A DNA stretch of 64,000 nucleotides from Vibrio neptunius. Its GTDB lineage: Bacteria > Pseudomonadota > Gammaproteobacteria > Enterobacterales > Vibrionaceae. Position numbers and translations under genes: made by a program. The stretch spans positions 744,001 to 808,000 of the forward strand of contig CP079860.1 of NCBI GenBank assembly GCA_019339365.1, given 5' to 3'. A model generated the notes under the pieces. The model was not told the origin of the DNA and made no database searches. It saw only the letters and a program-made list of their open reading frames with translations. Below are positions 46,641 through 55,687 of this stretch, piece after piece; within the stretch, counting starts at the first letter, position 1; every line of letters begins with the position of its first letter.

Positions 46641-49600
46641 TTAGTTTGGGTCGTCCAACGATTTTTCTAGTGGTTTAGGCGCTAGTACCAGGGTGGGTTG
46701 CTTCTCAATCCAATCCCTGACCCACTTCTTACGCTTGTCTTGATCGTATTTCTTCCATGTTTCTGCCGCCGACTTATCGACGCCATCACTGCAAGAGTCT
46801 TTGGTCACCAACCACGGCATGTCGCCAAAATAGTGATCATGGGCCGTCCGGCTCTCGGTAAGAGAAGGAACACAAATCACCAAATCGCGGTGTTTATCGT
46901 AATCTTCGCCTCCGACTAAACCGACCTGTTTAAGGTGAGCCACCGACAGCTCAGGAGAGCCACTATCATAGATAGAGTTGCTCGGTTGAATCACTTGACC
47001 AAACGGCCTTAAACCCTTGAGATTAAGCCCAGTGGGAGAAACATACCCAAGCTCGAAACGCATGCAATACACCACATAGTCTTTACCCCGAGACAAGTCA
47101 TTCTCTGCCTTTAAGCGCTTAATAGCTTGATCTAAAAACCCTTGCAGAGAAGGCATCTCGTTAAGGCTATCCACTTCGGCTGAGGCGCTAAATGACCACT
47201 GACCCGCATGGTGTGTAAACCCTCCAACATGATGCATCTTGGTAAAATAGATCGGCCCTTTCACCTTCTCATCATAACCATCGAGCTCCAATTGCATGCA
47301 CATATTCACCGATTTCCAATCCATCTCGATGCGTTCGTAGGTGTCTTTTTCATGGTTTTCACCCAACAGCAGCATGTAGATTGAGGCTGGATCTTCTTTA
47401 CCTCGATTTCCCCACCTGAATCCATCACGCATAATATTGTCGGCGGATTGATACCACTTAGGCTGATTGAAAAAGTTCAACCCAGAGACTTGGGTTTCGA
47501 TAGCCACCACTTGCTGTTTAATGCCATGAAGCACAGGGATAGTATTTTTGCTGCCTTCTTCACTGCGCAGAGTAAAACTTTCTAGCAGCAAATCCCTTTC
47601 ACGTAGCTTGAGGTACCTGTCACCGACATAGGTTTGCAGCAAGACATATTTGTCCTCTGTGGTAAGCACACCCACCTGCATTTCGTTGTCTTCCTTGTTC
47701 GCTTCGCCTTGCTCAAAAACCAGAGGAAGATAAAACGCACTCTTGCCATCTTTTTGTCTGATTGCCATAGAGTAACGCATATTTCTGAAACCACCCGCCG
47801 CCACATAGCGGGTAAAGGAATCGGAATCACCGTAGCTATTCGCGGCGTCATAACCCGAAGCCGCATAGGCTGTCAGCGTATCGGTCAACAACAATCGCGC
47901 TTTTGATGTGATGGGTTTTAGCCCATCAAGCATCACTTCGCCAAAGCGATAACAAGGCGTATGCTCTATCGCAATAAGCACCCCGTCATCATCGAGATTT
48001 TGATCACGATAATAGCGTTTAATCTCTGCATTCAGCTCAAAGTCACTGGCCTTCATCGGCAACATCCAATCACTGAACGCAGGGCCCTGAATATTATAGC
48101 CGTCGACCCTATCGTAACCTATGGTCACCATACTCGGCGTATCGTATTCCGATTTGAGTATTATCTGCACTTTGACTTTGTCGTATGGGCCAATATGCGC
48201 ATGCTCGGCTTGTTGAATCCAATCCTGATAGGTTAACCACGCAGGCTTATCTTGTGGTGTTTTAGCCGCCGATTGAATCAATACTCGACAGTAACCGATA
48301 GCCTCTTGCTTCAATTCATACACTTGCGGGTTAAACGACTGAGAAAAGTGTTTAAACAAAGACTCTTCAGCATGGTCGTAAAGGGTGGTTTGCACCGGGA
48401 ACACACGGTTGAAAGCCCCCGAGGCTTTTGAATCACTGGCTAAGGGGTGATAACTGTAGGGCTGAAAGCCCGCTACAGAGTTGCTGCGCCTTGGCAGTGG
48501 CATACCTCTGCTGCCATCGGGCATATTCTTGAGCAGTTTATCATAGTACTCATCGTCACAACGATTTTTCCAGTCGGCCGCCAAGGTGGTGCCCTTGATG
48601 GTGTTCACCGACCAATTGTCGCTAAGTATATAGTGCTCGATGTATTGCTGAACTTGGTATCGTTCAACCAAGTTTTCAAAGCTTTCGTCAGAACGGTGCT
48701 TCGCTTTCACCCCGAGATCGGCCAAGAGTAATATCAAGCCGTTCATCGCCAATGCTCTGAGTTGGTAGCGTTTCAACAACTCTTTCTGTGCCTTCTCACT
48801 ATCAAGGTAGGCAACCAACTCTTTATAAGTGTGACAGGTGAACTCTAGGTCAATATTGGTGTTGCGCAGCTTTGCCAACAACTCCATATGAATCTTAGAC
48901 AAACGCTCTAACTCTCGAACCACATCGTGCTTTTGGTTGAGATCGGTAAAGAAAGAATCTAAAAAGGCATTGTCGATGAACTTAATCGCCGAGGTCAGTG
49001 CCTTATTGGCTTCTGTAATTAACAAAACGCCTCGCGCAACGGGAGCAATAACGGGAAGGTAAGAAGCGACATCAACAACCCCTTCAAAGATTGCCTTGCG
49101 CAACTCAACTTCGGCTTTGTCTTCGGCCGTCATGGCGGTTTCCACCGCCAACCGAGAGCGCTCCATCGCTTGTGAACCATAACGGCTCGGGTGAAACACC
49201 ACATCCAATGATGACATATAGATGCGAATCTCTACGCGACGGTTTTGGCGCAGATTAGGGTTATTGCGATCGATGCTTTCGCCTTTTTTCGGGATATAGA
49301 TAGGCTCACTCTCACCAAACACAGCCAGAGAAATCCTATCTTTAAACACATCGGATTTCTCCAGTAGCTGCTTGGCATAATTAGCCCGCTCCGCCGCGAC
49401 CTTCATATTGGCTTCTTCGCTGTCAACCTGACAGGCGTGGCCTTCAATTTCAACCCTTAAGTTAGATTCACTTTCCAGCACCTCAGCCAAGGCGCTGGCG
49501 AGCTCAACAAACACCGGCTCATTGTGTTCAAGCTCACTTTTTCGGGAGTTAAAACTAAACTCAATTTTAATCCCTGCACCACGACGGTTATTGACCATGG

Positions 49601-51383
49601 TCGCGGCAATGTCACTGTTGCCCGCTCTGGCTTTTTCCAGCGCTTGCTCGATCTTTTGTTGCTGATAGTCGCGGCTGGTGTTCCAAACAGGGATCTTGTC
49701 CAAATAGTCATAAGCGACTTCGCCTATGTCTTGCTTGGTCTCTTTGGCCTTTTGCGCCATTTCAACAACCGTTTTGCCCTTGGTGTACAAATCAGCAACG
49801 CTGCCTATGGTCCCTATCACGTTAAGGCCTAATGTGGCTCCGCCACTCAACCAAGCCTCTACGACTCGACCAGCGACCACGCGTCGCGCACCCAGCCGAG
49901 ATTCAATCGCCGACGATAAGCCTTGTGCCAAGGCGGTTTGTTGATCAAACACCTTAGCGGTAAACAGGGCTTTCAACCCCACATTGGCAGTGGCGGGGTT
50001 TTGCAAACTGCGTAAGTTATCTAACGCCTCTTTGGTACTGTAGACACCATAATAGAGCTCACCAGCCGCTTGCATTGCCTCGGGCAGCTCCGATTTGACC
50101 GCGTTCCAATACAGCTTGGAGACATTGTTCAGTACCGCTTGTCTTCCGTCCTCGCCTAAGGTTTGTTGCAAACTGCCGCTCATTAACCCCGCGCCGAGCT
50201 CCACCGATGCATCGCGAATGTCTTTAAGCAGGGCTATACTGCGCGCCGCTGGGGTGGTGGCCGCTTGGCCTTGTGTGTTACCCGTTAGGTAGTGCTTCAT
50301 ATGGGTAAAGTACTGCGGGTACTGATACATCAGCGACTCTTCAAGAGAGATCATATCACCGCTCACAATGGCAAACTGACCTAGAGGGGTTTGGGAAGAA
50401 AAGGTGATTTTTTCACGCAGTTCGTATTGGTAACCCGTGTTTAAACCAAACTGTTTTTCTTCGATGTTAGCTGTTTTGATAAAATCAGGGATTTCTTTCA
50501 TCAAGTTAGGGTTAAACTCTACTCGAATACTGTATAAGCCTTCGTCAAACTCAGCCGGGTCTAGATGAAATAGGGCGCACGGGTATTGTTTTTCATCTTC
50601 TGCCAGTTCATTTTTCGGCAGCGCCGCTTGGACACTCGGACCGATTGGCACATATTCCCCCACTTCGGTGCCCGCTTGTTTGGTAACCTGAAACTTATAC
50701 AGGCTGACGAGAGCACCCGCGTAGCCTTTATCTGAAAACACCACCGCGCAACTGGCGACCACAGGTAAAACAAACCCTTCAAGCGGCTCGCTTACTGTTT
50801 GGTGCCAGGCATTGTAGGCTTGCTGATCGGCCGTGAGTTGGCCGCTGGCATCGCGGCTATAGGGCGGTGCAAGCTGAGCTGGGCTAATCGTGGTTAGAGT
50901 CAGTTCGGCCTCACTGTTACCTAATGCATTGCCCAACTGAGTGATTTTGTCGTTGAGCTGTTTGGTGCTTAAATCTGCCAGTGAAGCGAGCAGTGGCAGC
51001 GGCGGAAAGCGAAAGCGATATTGGCGTTTTTCGCTCTTAGCGATCGGGGAACCTAGCACATGAATCGGTGATTCGGGTTTGAGCGCTTCATATACCCCGT
51101 GCTCATCGGGCTGACCATGGTTAATTTGGCTGAGTTTAAAGTCATGCCGCGTGGCCCAAAGCTCGGGCTTATCACTATCGGTGACATTTAACAGCGGCAC
51201 CCGAGCCAGTGGGCGCACATTGGTGATCTCTTGGTTCTCAATTAAGCTGGTTTCAGCATGCCAATTAGGGTAAGAGATTTTTTCATCTTTCCCACTTTGG
51301 CTTCGAGTAGCAGGAAAGTAGACGCCAAATAAATAGTAATTGGCTGGCAATGGGATGGCTTTATCGACTGGAGAAGTGCTCAT
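46641..51383 (-). CDS. Large OmpA-domain protein, candidate type VI secretion effector
   Basis: 1580 residues, no signal peptide. The N-terminal ~120 residues are duplicated in the stub at 52540-53022. An OmpA-like peptidoglycan-binding domain lies at about 606-720 (I-K-I-E-F-S-F, V-E-I-E-G-H-A, N-R-R-V-E-I). Alanine/glycine-rich hydrophobic stretches lie on both sides, near residues 510-540 and 770-800. The C-terminal ~800 residues match no domain I know. The gene overlaps the preceding lipoprotein gene by 4 bp. Size, lack of a signal peptide, a cell-wall-binding domain and a paired periplasmic lipoprotein suggest an envelope-targeting effector whose immunity protein is the lipoprotein. No secretion gene is in the window, so this is inference. 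Confidence 0.65.
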   Translation of the reverse strand: MSTSPVDKAIPLPANYYLFGVYFPATRSQSGKDEKISYPNWHAETSLIENQEITNVRPLARVPLLNVTDSDKPELWATRHDFKLSQINHGQPDEHGVYEALKPESPIHVLGSPIAKSEKRQYRFRFPPLPLLASLADLSTKQLNDKITQLGNALGNSEAELTLTTISPAQLAPPYSRDASGQLTADQQAYNAWHQTVSEPLEGFVLPVVASCAVVFSDKGYAGALVSLYKFQVTKQAGTEVGEYVPIGPSVQAALPKNELAEDEKQYPCALFHLDPAEFDEGLYSIRVEFNPNLMKEIPDFIKTANIEEKQFGLNTGYQYELREKITFSSQTPLGQFAIVSGDMISLEESLMYQYPQYFTHMKHYLTGNTQGQAATTPAARSIALLKDIRDASVELGAGLMSGSLQQTLGEDGRQAVLNNVSKLYWNAVKSELPEAMQAAGELYYGVYSTKEALDNLRSLQNPATANVGLKALFTAKVFDQQTALAQGLSSAIESRLGARRVVAGRVVEAWLSGGATLGLNVIGTIGSVADLYTKGKTVVEMAQKAKETKQDIGEVAYDYLDKIPVWNTSRDYQQQKIEQALEKARAGNSDIAATMVNNRRGAGIKIEFSFNSRKSELEHNEPVFVELASALAEVLESESNLRVEIEGHACQVDSEEANMKVAAERANYAKQLLEKSDVFKDRISLAVFGESEPIYIPKKGESIDRNNPNLRQNRRVEIRIYMSSLDVVFHPSRYGSQAMERSRLAVETAMTAEDKAEVELRKAIFEGVVDVASYLPVIAPVARGVLLITEANKALTSAIKFIDNAFLDSFFTDLNQKHDVVRELERLSKIHMELLAKLRNTNIDLEFTCHTYKELVAYLDSEKAQKELLKRYQLRALAMNGLILLLADLGVKAKHRSDESFENLVERYQVQQYIEHYILSDNWSVNTIKGTTLAADWKNRCDDEYYDKLLKNMPDGSRGMPLPRRSNSVAGFQPYSYHPLASDSKASGAFNRVFPVQTTLYDHAEESLFKHFSQSFNPQVYELKQEAIGYCRVLIQSAAKTPQDKPAWLTYQDWIQQAEHAHIGPYDKVKVQIILKSEYDTPSMVTIGYDRVDGYNIQGPAFSDWMLPMKASDFELNAEIKRYYRDQNLDDDGVLIAIEHTPCYRFGEVMLDGLKPITSKARLLLTDTLTAYAASGYDAANSYGDSDSFTRYVAAGGFRNMRYSMAIRQKDGKSAFYLPLVFEQGEANKEDNEMQVGVLTTEDKYVLLQTYVGDRYLKLRERDLLLESFTLRSEEGSKNTIPVLHGIKQQVVAIETQVSGLNFFNQPKWYQSADNIMRDGFRWGNRGKEDPASIYMLLLGENHEKDTYERIEMDWKSVNMCMQLELDGYDEKVKGPIYFTKMHHVGGFTHHAGQWSFSASAEVDSLNEMPSLQGFLDQAIKRLKAENDLSRGKDYVVYCMRFELGYVSPTGLNLKGLRPFGQVIQPSNSIYDSGSPELSVAHLKQVGLVGGEDYDKHRDLVICVPSLTESRTAHDHYFGDMPWLVTKDSCSDGVDKSAAETWKKYDQDKRKKWVRDWIEKQPTLVLAPKPLEKSLDDPN

Positions 51384-52543
51384 AATGTCTCTCCTTTAAT
51401 AAAATCACCATTATTGGCAAAGGCGTTATACAGAGAAGAGCCTTGAGCTAAATGACCTGTACCAATCTGTTTCCAAACCTTATATTCATCAAGCTGGTGT
51501 TGGCTATTTAATTTAAAAAGAAATACTCGCGCTGCGCCGCCACTGCGCGCGTAGTTACCATTTTTGCTAATCACTTCTAGCATTTCAAACTTGCCAATCA
51601 CATTGCCATCTTTGATCTCTGATTGAAACGTCTGATTTTCCACATCAATTAAATAGCGATGTTTACGTGTTTCAGCCCAAACATAACGACCTGTAGGGCT
51701 AATCCCACGCTTACGAAAACGAGCCTCTTCAACGCTGCTGGTCTCATCTGGAATCACACCATATAACCTTTTGTCGGTGGTTTCATCGTATACGCCGACC
51801 CCCAAATCCGACGCAATAATGCGTTTACCATTGTAGATAACCGAATCTTCATTAAACTCAGTGTCGACTCGCTGCTTTTCGCCGCTGCTTAAGGTGTATC
51901 TCCAGTCTTTAAATTGGTCGACATAGTAGAGGTAGCTGCTGTCTTCAGCCCATAAAAATTCCGGATAGCCCCGTGAGCGGCCCAGCTCAATATATTCGCC
52001 GGTTTGCAAATCTTTAATCACCTTAAACATGCCCTCTTCGGCTGAATAAGCCAGCGCGAGATAACGATTATTGGGTGACATTCGCACCAAGCGAACCTTG
52101 CCATTAAATTCATCGGCGACCAAACGCAGATCGGTGCCATCGGTTTTAATGCTCCACACTTTATCGCGTTGCTCATTAAAATCATCAGAAGAGTAAGTAC
52201 CATTATCCCAGTAGAACACCACTCGCGGTAGATCGTACGAGTCTTGGTTATTGAGATCTTCTCGGGGCCACTCTTTGGCCTTAAAAACAAAGTACTTAGG
52301 TTTCCCTGTGTCTGGATCGTAAGTAACATAGTTATGCTCTGTGATATACACCCGACCATCGTCCCACTGCTGGGCATTTTTGGCCGCGATCCGCTCTTCT
52401 ACCGTTTGCGGTGGCGCAGCAACAGACTGCGGGTTTTGTGGTGGTTCGACGCTGGCCGTTGGCTTGGGCTGCGTTTCTTGCCACTTGCACCCTGCCAGTA
52501 AAACCAACCCCAGCAAGGGTAAGATTGAATGCGCTTTCATCAT
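51380..52543 (-). CDS. Lipoprotein D of the array (putative immunity protein)
   Basis: 387 residues from the first ATG of ATGATG at 52543; the same length as lipoprotein A. Lipobox L-V-L-L-A-G-C near residue 20, a proline-rich linker, then a beta-propeller-like domain with repeats such as S-P-N-N-R-Y-L-A-L-A-Y and W-A-E-D-S-S-Y-L-Y-Y. Block 1 reads K-Y-F-V-F-K ... F-Y-W-D-N-G (type 1). Block 2 reads Y-N-G-K-R-I-I-A-S-D-L-G-V-G-V (type 1). It is directly upstream of, and overlaps, the full-length effector gene, making it the likely cognate partner. Its start overlaps the stop of the stub. Confidence 0.75.
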   Translation of the reverse strand: MMKAHSILPLLGLVLLAGCKWQETQPKPTASVEPPQNPQSVAAPPQTVEERIAAKNAQQWDDGRVYITEHNYVTYDPDTGKPKYFVFKAKEWPREDLNNQDSYDLPRVVFYWDNGTYSSDDFNEQRDKVWSIKTDGTDLRLVADEFNGKVRLVRMSPNNRYLALAYSAEEGMFKVIKDLQTGEYIELGRSRGYPEFLWAEDSSYLYYVDQFKDWRYTLSSGEKQRVDTEFNEDSVIYNGKRIIASDLGVGVYDETTDKRLYGVIPDETSSVEEARFRKRGISPTGRYVWAETRKHRYLIDVENQTFQSEIKDGNVIGKFEMLEVISKNGNYARSGGAARVFLFKLNSQHQLDEYKVWKQIGTGHLAQGSSLYNAFANNGDFIKGETL

Positions 52544-53022
52544 CGCCTCGTATTTATCGATATAAAAAGTGTATTGGTTTGCCAGTATGGGCAAAATAAA
52601 CGGGGGATAGGGCCCAGAAAGCGGCGCCTTTCCCCGTTGGTGCTGCGAATTGCAGGAAAATGAATGCCAAATATTTCGCTCTTAGCGATCGGGGAACCTA
52701 GCACATGGATCGGTGATTCGGGTTTGAGCGCTTCATATACCCCGTGCTCATCGGGCTGACCATGGTTAATTTGGCTGAGTTTAAAGTCATGCCGCGTGGC
52801 CCAAAGCTCGGGCTTATCACTATCGGTGACATTTAATAGCGGCACCCGAGCCAGCGGGCGCACATTGGTGATCTCTTGGTTTTCAATTAGGCTGGTTTCA
52901 GTATGCCATTTAGGGTACACCGTATTCTTGGTTTTTTGGTCTAGCTCCCCTTTAAAATAGACACCAAATAGATAGTAATTGGCTGGCAATGGGATGGCTT
53001 TATCGACTGGAGAAGTGCTCAT
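52540..53022 (-). pseudogene. Truncated copy of the effector N-terminus
   Basis: 160 residues. Residues 1-117 match the effector's first ~120 residues; apart from a short divergent stretch near 25-40, the match is essentially identical (for example I-T-N-V-R-P-L-A-R-V-P-L-L-N-V). After P-I-A-K-S-E it switches to I-F-G-I-H-F-P-A-I-R-S, which looks like a second, shifted copy of the F-G-V-Y-F-P-A-T-R-S segment, then runs out of homology. Its start overlaps the stop of lipoprotein C and its stop overlaps the start of lipoprotein D. It may be a dead stub or a translational relay. Confidence 0.8.
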
Positions 53023-54353
53023 AATGTCTCTCCTTTAATAAAATCACCATTATTGACAAAGGCGTTATACAAAGAAGAGCCTTGAGCTAAGTGACCTGTA
53101 CCAATCTGTTTCCAAACCTTATATTCATCAAGCTGGTGTTGGCTATTTAACTTAAAAAGAAATACTCGCGCTGCGCCGCCACTGCGCGCGTAGTTGCCAT
53201 TTTTGCTAATCACCTCTAGCATTTCAAACTTGCCAATCACATTGCCATCTTTGACCTCTGATTGAAACGTTCGATTTTCGACATCAATTAAAAAACGGTA
53301 TTTTCGGCTCTCACCCCAGACATATTTACCTGTCGGACTGATACCTCTCTTGTGGAACTCATAATCTTGAAGATTATCTTCGTCTGCGTTAACTCCAACG
53401 CCAAATAGAAATTGGTCTTTGGCTTCATCATAGACAGCCACACCAAAATCATTGGCCACCACGCGTCGACCATTATAAATCGTCGCGTACTCATTAAACT
53501 TGGTATCCACCTGCTGCTTTTCACCACTGCTTAAAGTGTATTTCCAGTCCTTAAATTTATCGACATAGTAGAGGTAGCTGCTGTCTTCGGCCCATAAAAA
53601 TTCTGGATAGCCCCGTGAGCGGCCTAGCTCAATATATTCACCGGTTTGCAAATCTTTAATCACCTTAAACATGCCTTCTTCGGCTGAATAAGCCAGCGCG
53701 AGATAACGGTTATTGGGTGACATTCGCACCAAGCGAACCTTGCCATTAAATTCATCGGCGACCAAACGCAGATCGGTACCATCGGTTTTAATGCTCCACA
53801 CTTTATCGCGTTGCTCATTAAAATCATCAGAAGAGTAAGTACCATTATCCCAGTAGAACACCACTCGCGGTAGATCGTACGAGTCTTGGTTATTGAGATT
53901 TTCTCGGGGCCACTCTTTGGCCTTAAAAACAAAGTACTTAGGTTTCCCTGTGTCTGGATCGTAAGTAACGTAGTTATGCTCTGTGATATACACCCGACCA
54001 TCGTCCCATTGCTGGGCATTTTTGGCCGCTATCCGCTCTTCTACCGTTTGCGGTGGCGCAACAACAGACTGCGGGTTTTGTGGTGGTTCGACGCTGGCCG
54101 TTGGCTTGGGCTGCGTTTCTTGCCACTTGCACCCTGCCAGTAAAACCAACCCCAGCAAGGGTAAGATTGAATGCTTGATGTTTGAATACAACCGCGTTAT
54201 CGCGTGATCAGCAGGGGCCGAGTGAGCGGGAGATACAGAGTCAGTAGGCGGTTTGTTTTTCCCGCTGTGGCTTCGAGTCGCGGCAATATAAACGCCACCT
54301 AAGGCGTTATGGGTTGGCACTGGCATCGCTTTATCGACTGGAGAAGTGTTCAT
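53019..54353 (-). CDS. Lipoprotein C with effector-like N-terminal extension
   Basis: 444 residues. The first ~40 residues (S-P-V-D-K-A-M-P-V-P ... G-V-Y-I-A-A-T-R-S-H-S-G-K) resemble the effector N-terminus. After a ~20-residue linker the protein continues as the lipoprotein, with the lipobox buried near residue 80. An internal TTG a few codons before I-K-H-S-I-L-P could give a normal lipoprotein but has a poor ribosome binding site. Block 1 is type 1 and block 2 is type 2 (Y-N-G-R-R-V-V-A-N-D-F-G-V-A-V). Overlaps both neighbours by 4 bp. Confidence 0.72.
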   Translation of the reverse strand: MNTSPVDKAMPVPTHNALGGVYIAATRSHSGKNKPPTDSVSPAHSAPADHAITRLYSNIKHSILPLLGLVLLAGCKWQETQPKPTASVEPPQNPQSVVAPPQTVEERIAAKNAQQWDDGRVYITEHNYVTYDPDTGKPKYFVFKAKEWPRENLNNQDSYDLPRVVFYWDNGTYSSDDFNEQRDKVWSIKTDGTDLRLVADEFNGKVRLVRMSPNNRYLALAYSAEEGMFKVIKDLQTGEYIELGRSRGYPEFLWAEDSSYLYYVDKFKDWKYTLSSGEKQQVDTKFNEYATIYNGRRVVANDFGVAVYDEAKDQFLFGVGVNADEDNLQDYEFHKRGISPTGKYVWGESRKYRFLIDVENRTFQSEVKDGNVIGKFEMLEVISKNGNYARSGGAARVFLFKLNSQHQLDEYKVWKQIGTGHLAQGSSLYNAFVNNGDFIKGETL

Positions 54354-55687
54354 AACGCCCCTCCTTTAATAAAATCGCCATTATTGGCAAAGGCATTATA
54401 AAGGGAAGAACCAGTTGCACTTTGGCCTGTGCCACCCGTTTGCTTCCAAACCTTATATTCGTCAAGCTGGTGTTGGCTATTTAACTTAAAAAGAAATACT
54501 CGCGCTGCGCCGCCGCTACGCGCGTAGTTGCCATTTTTGCTAATCAGTGCCAGTTTTTCAAACTTGCCAATCACGTTTCCATCCTTGACCTCTGATTGAA
54601 ACGTTTGATTTTCGACATCAATGAAAAAACGGTATTTTCGGCTCTCACCCCAGACATATTTACCTGTCGGACTGATACCTCTCTTGTGGAACTCGTAATC
54701 TTGAAGATTATCTTCGTCCGCGTTGACTCCAACACTAAATAGAAATTGGTCTTTGGCTTCATCATAGACAGCCACACCAAAATCATTGGCCACCACGCGT
54801 CGACCATTATAAATAATGGCGTATTCATTAAAGTCGGTATCGACTTGCTGCTTTTCACCACTGCTTAAGGTGTATTTCCAATCTTTAAATTGGTCGACAT
54901 AGTAGAGGTAGCTGCTGTCTTCGGCCCATAAAAACTCCGGATAGCCCCGTGAGCGGCCTAGCTCAATATATTCGCCAGTTTGCAAATCTTTAATCACCTT
55001 AAACATGCCCTCTTCAGCTGAATAAGCCAGCGCGAGATAACGATTATTGGGTGATATACGCATTAAGCGAACCCTGCCATTAAACTCATCGGCGACCAAA
55101 CGCAGATCGGTGCCATCGGTTTTAATGCTCCATACTTTATCGCGCTGGTCATAGTGATCTTTTGCTACATTGCGTCCATTGTCCCAGCGGAATACCACAC
55201 GCGGTAGATCGTACGAGTCTGGGTTATTGAGATCTTCTCGGGGCCACTCTTTAGCCTTGTAGATAGCGTAACTTGGTTTCCCTGTGTCTGGATCGTAAGT
55301 AACGTAGTTATGCTCTGTGATATACACCCGACCATCTTCCCATTGCTGGGCATTTTTGGCCGCGATCCGCTCTTCTACCGTTTGCGGTGGCGCAGCAACA
55401 GACTGCGGGTTTTGTGGTGGTTCGACGCTGGCCGTTGGCTTGGGCTGCGTTTCTTGCCACTTGCACCCTGCCAGTAAAACCAACCCCAGCAAGGGTAAGA
55501 GTGAATGCTTGATGTTTGAATACAACCGCGTTAAAGCGTGATCAGCAGGGGCCGAGTGAGCGGGAGATACAGAGTCAGTAGGCGGTTTGTTTTTCCCGCT
55601 GTGGCTTCGAATCGCGGCAATATAAACGCCACCTAAGGCGTCATGGGTTGGCACTGGCATCGCTTTATCGACTGGAGAAGTGTTCAT
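54350..55687 (-). CDS. Lipoprotein B with effector-like N-terminal extension
   Basis: 445 residues, same architecture as lipoprotein C, including the effector-derived extension and buried lipobox. Block 1 is type 2 (S-Y-A-I-Y-K ... F-R-W-D-N-G-R-N-V-A) and block 2 is type 2. Its C-terminus (G-T-G-Q-S-A-T-G-S) differs from C and D. It overlaps lipoproteins A and C by 4 bp, so the whole run can be translated as one coupled unit. Confidence 0.72.
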   Translation of the reverse strand: MNTSPVDKAMPVPTHDALGGVYIAAIRSHSGKNKPPTDSVSPAHSAPADHALTRLYSNIKHSLLPLLGLVLLAGCKWQETQPKPTASVEPPQNPQSVAAPPQTVEERIAAKNAQQWEDGRVYITEHNYVTYDPDTGKPSYAIYKAKEWPREDLNNPDSYDLPRVVFRWDNGRNVAKDHYDQRDKVWSIKTDGTDLRLVADEFNGRVRLMRISPNNRYLALAYSAEEGMFKVIKDLQTGEYIELGRSRGYPEFLWAEDSSYLYYVDQFKDWKYTLSSGEKQQVDTDFNEYAIIYNGRRVVANDFGVAVYDEAKDQFLFSVGVNADEDNLQDYEFHKRGISPTGKYVWGESRKYRFFIDVENQTFQSEVKDGNVIGKFEKLALISKNGNYARSGGAARVFLFKLNSQHQLDEYKVWKQTGGTGQSATGSSLYNAFANNGDFIKGGAL

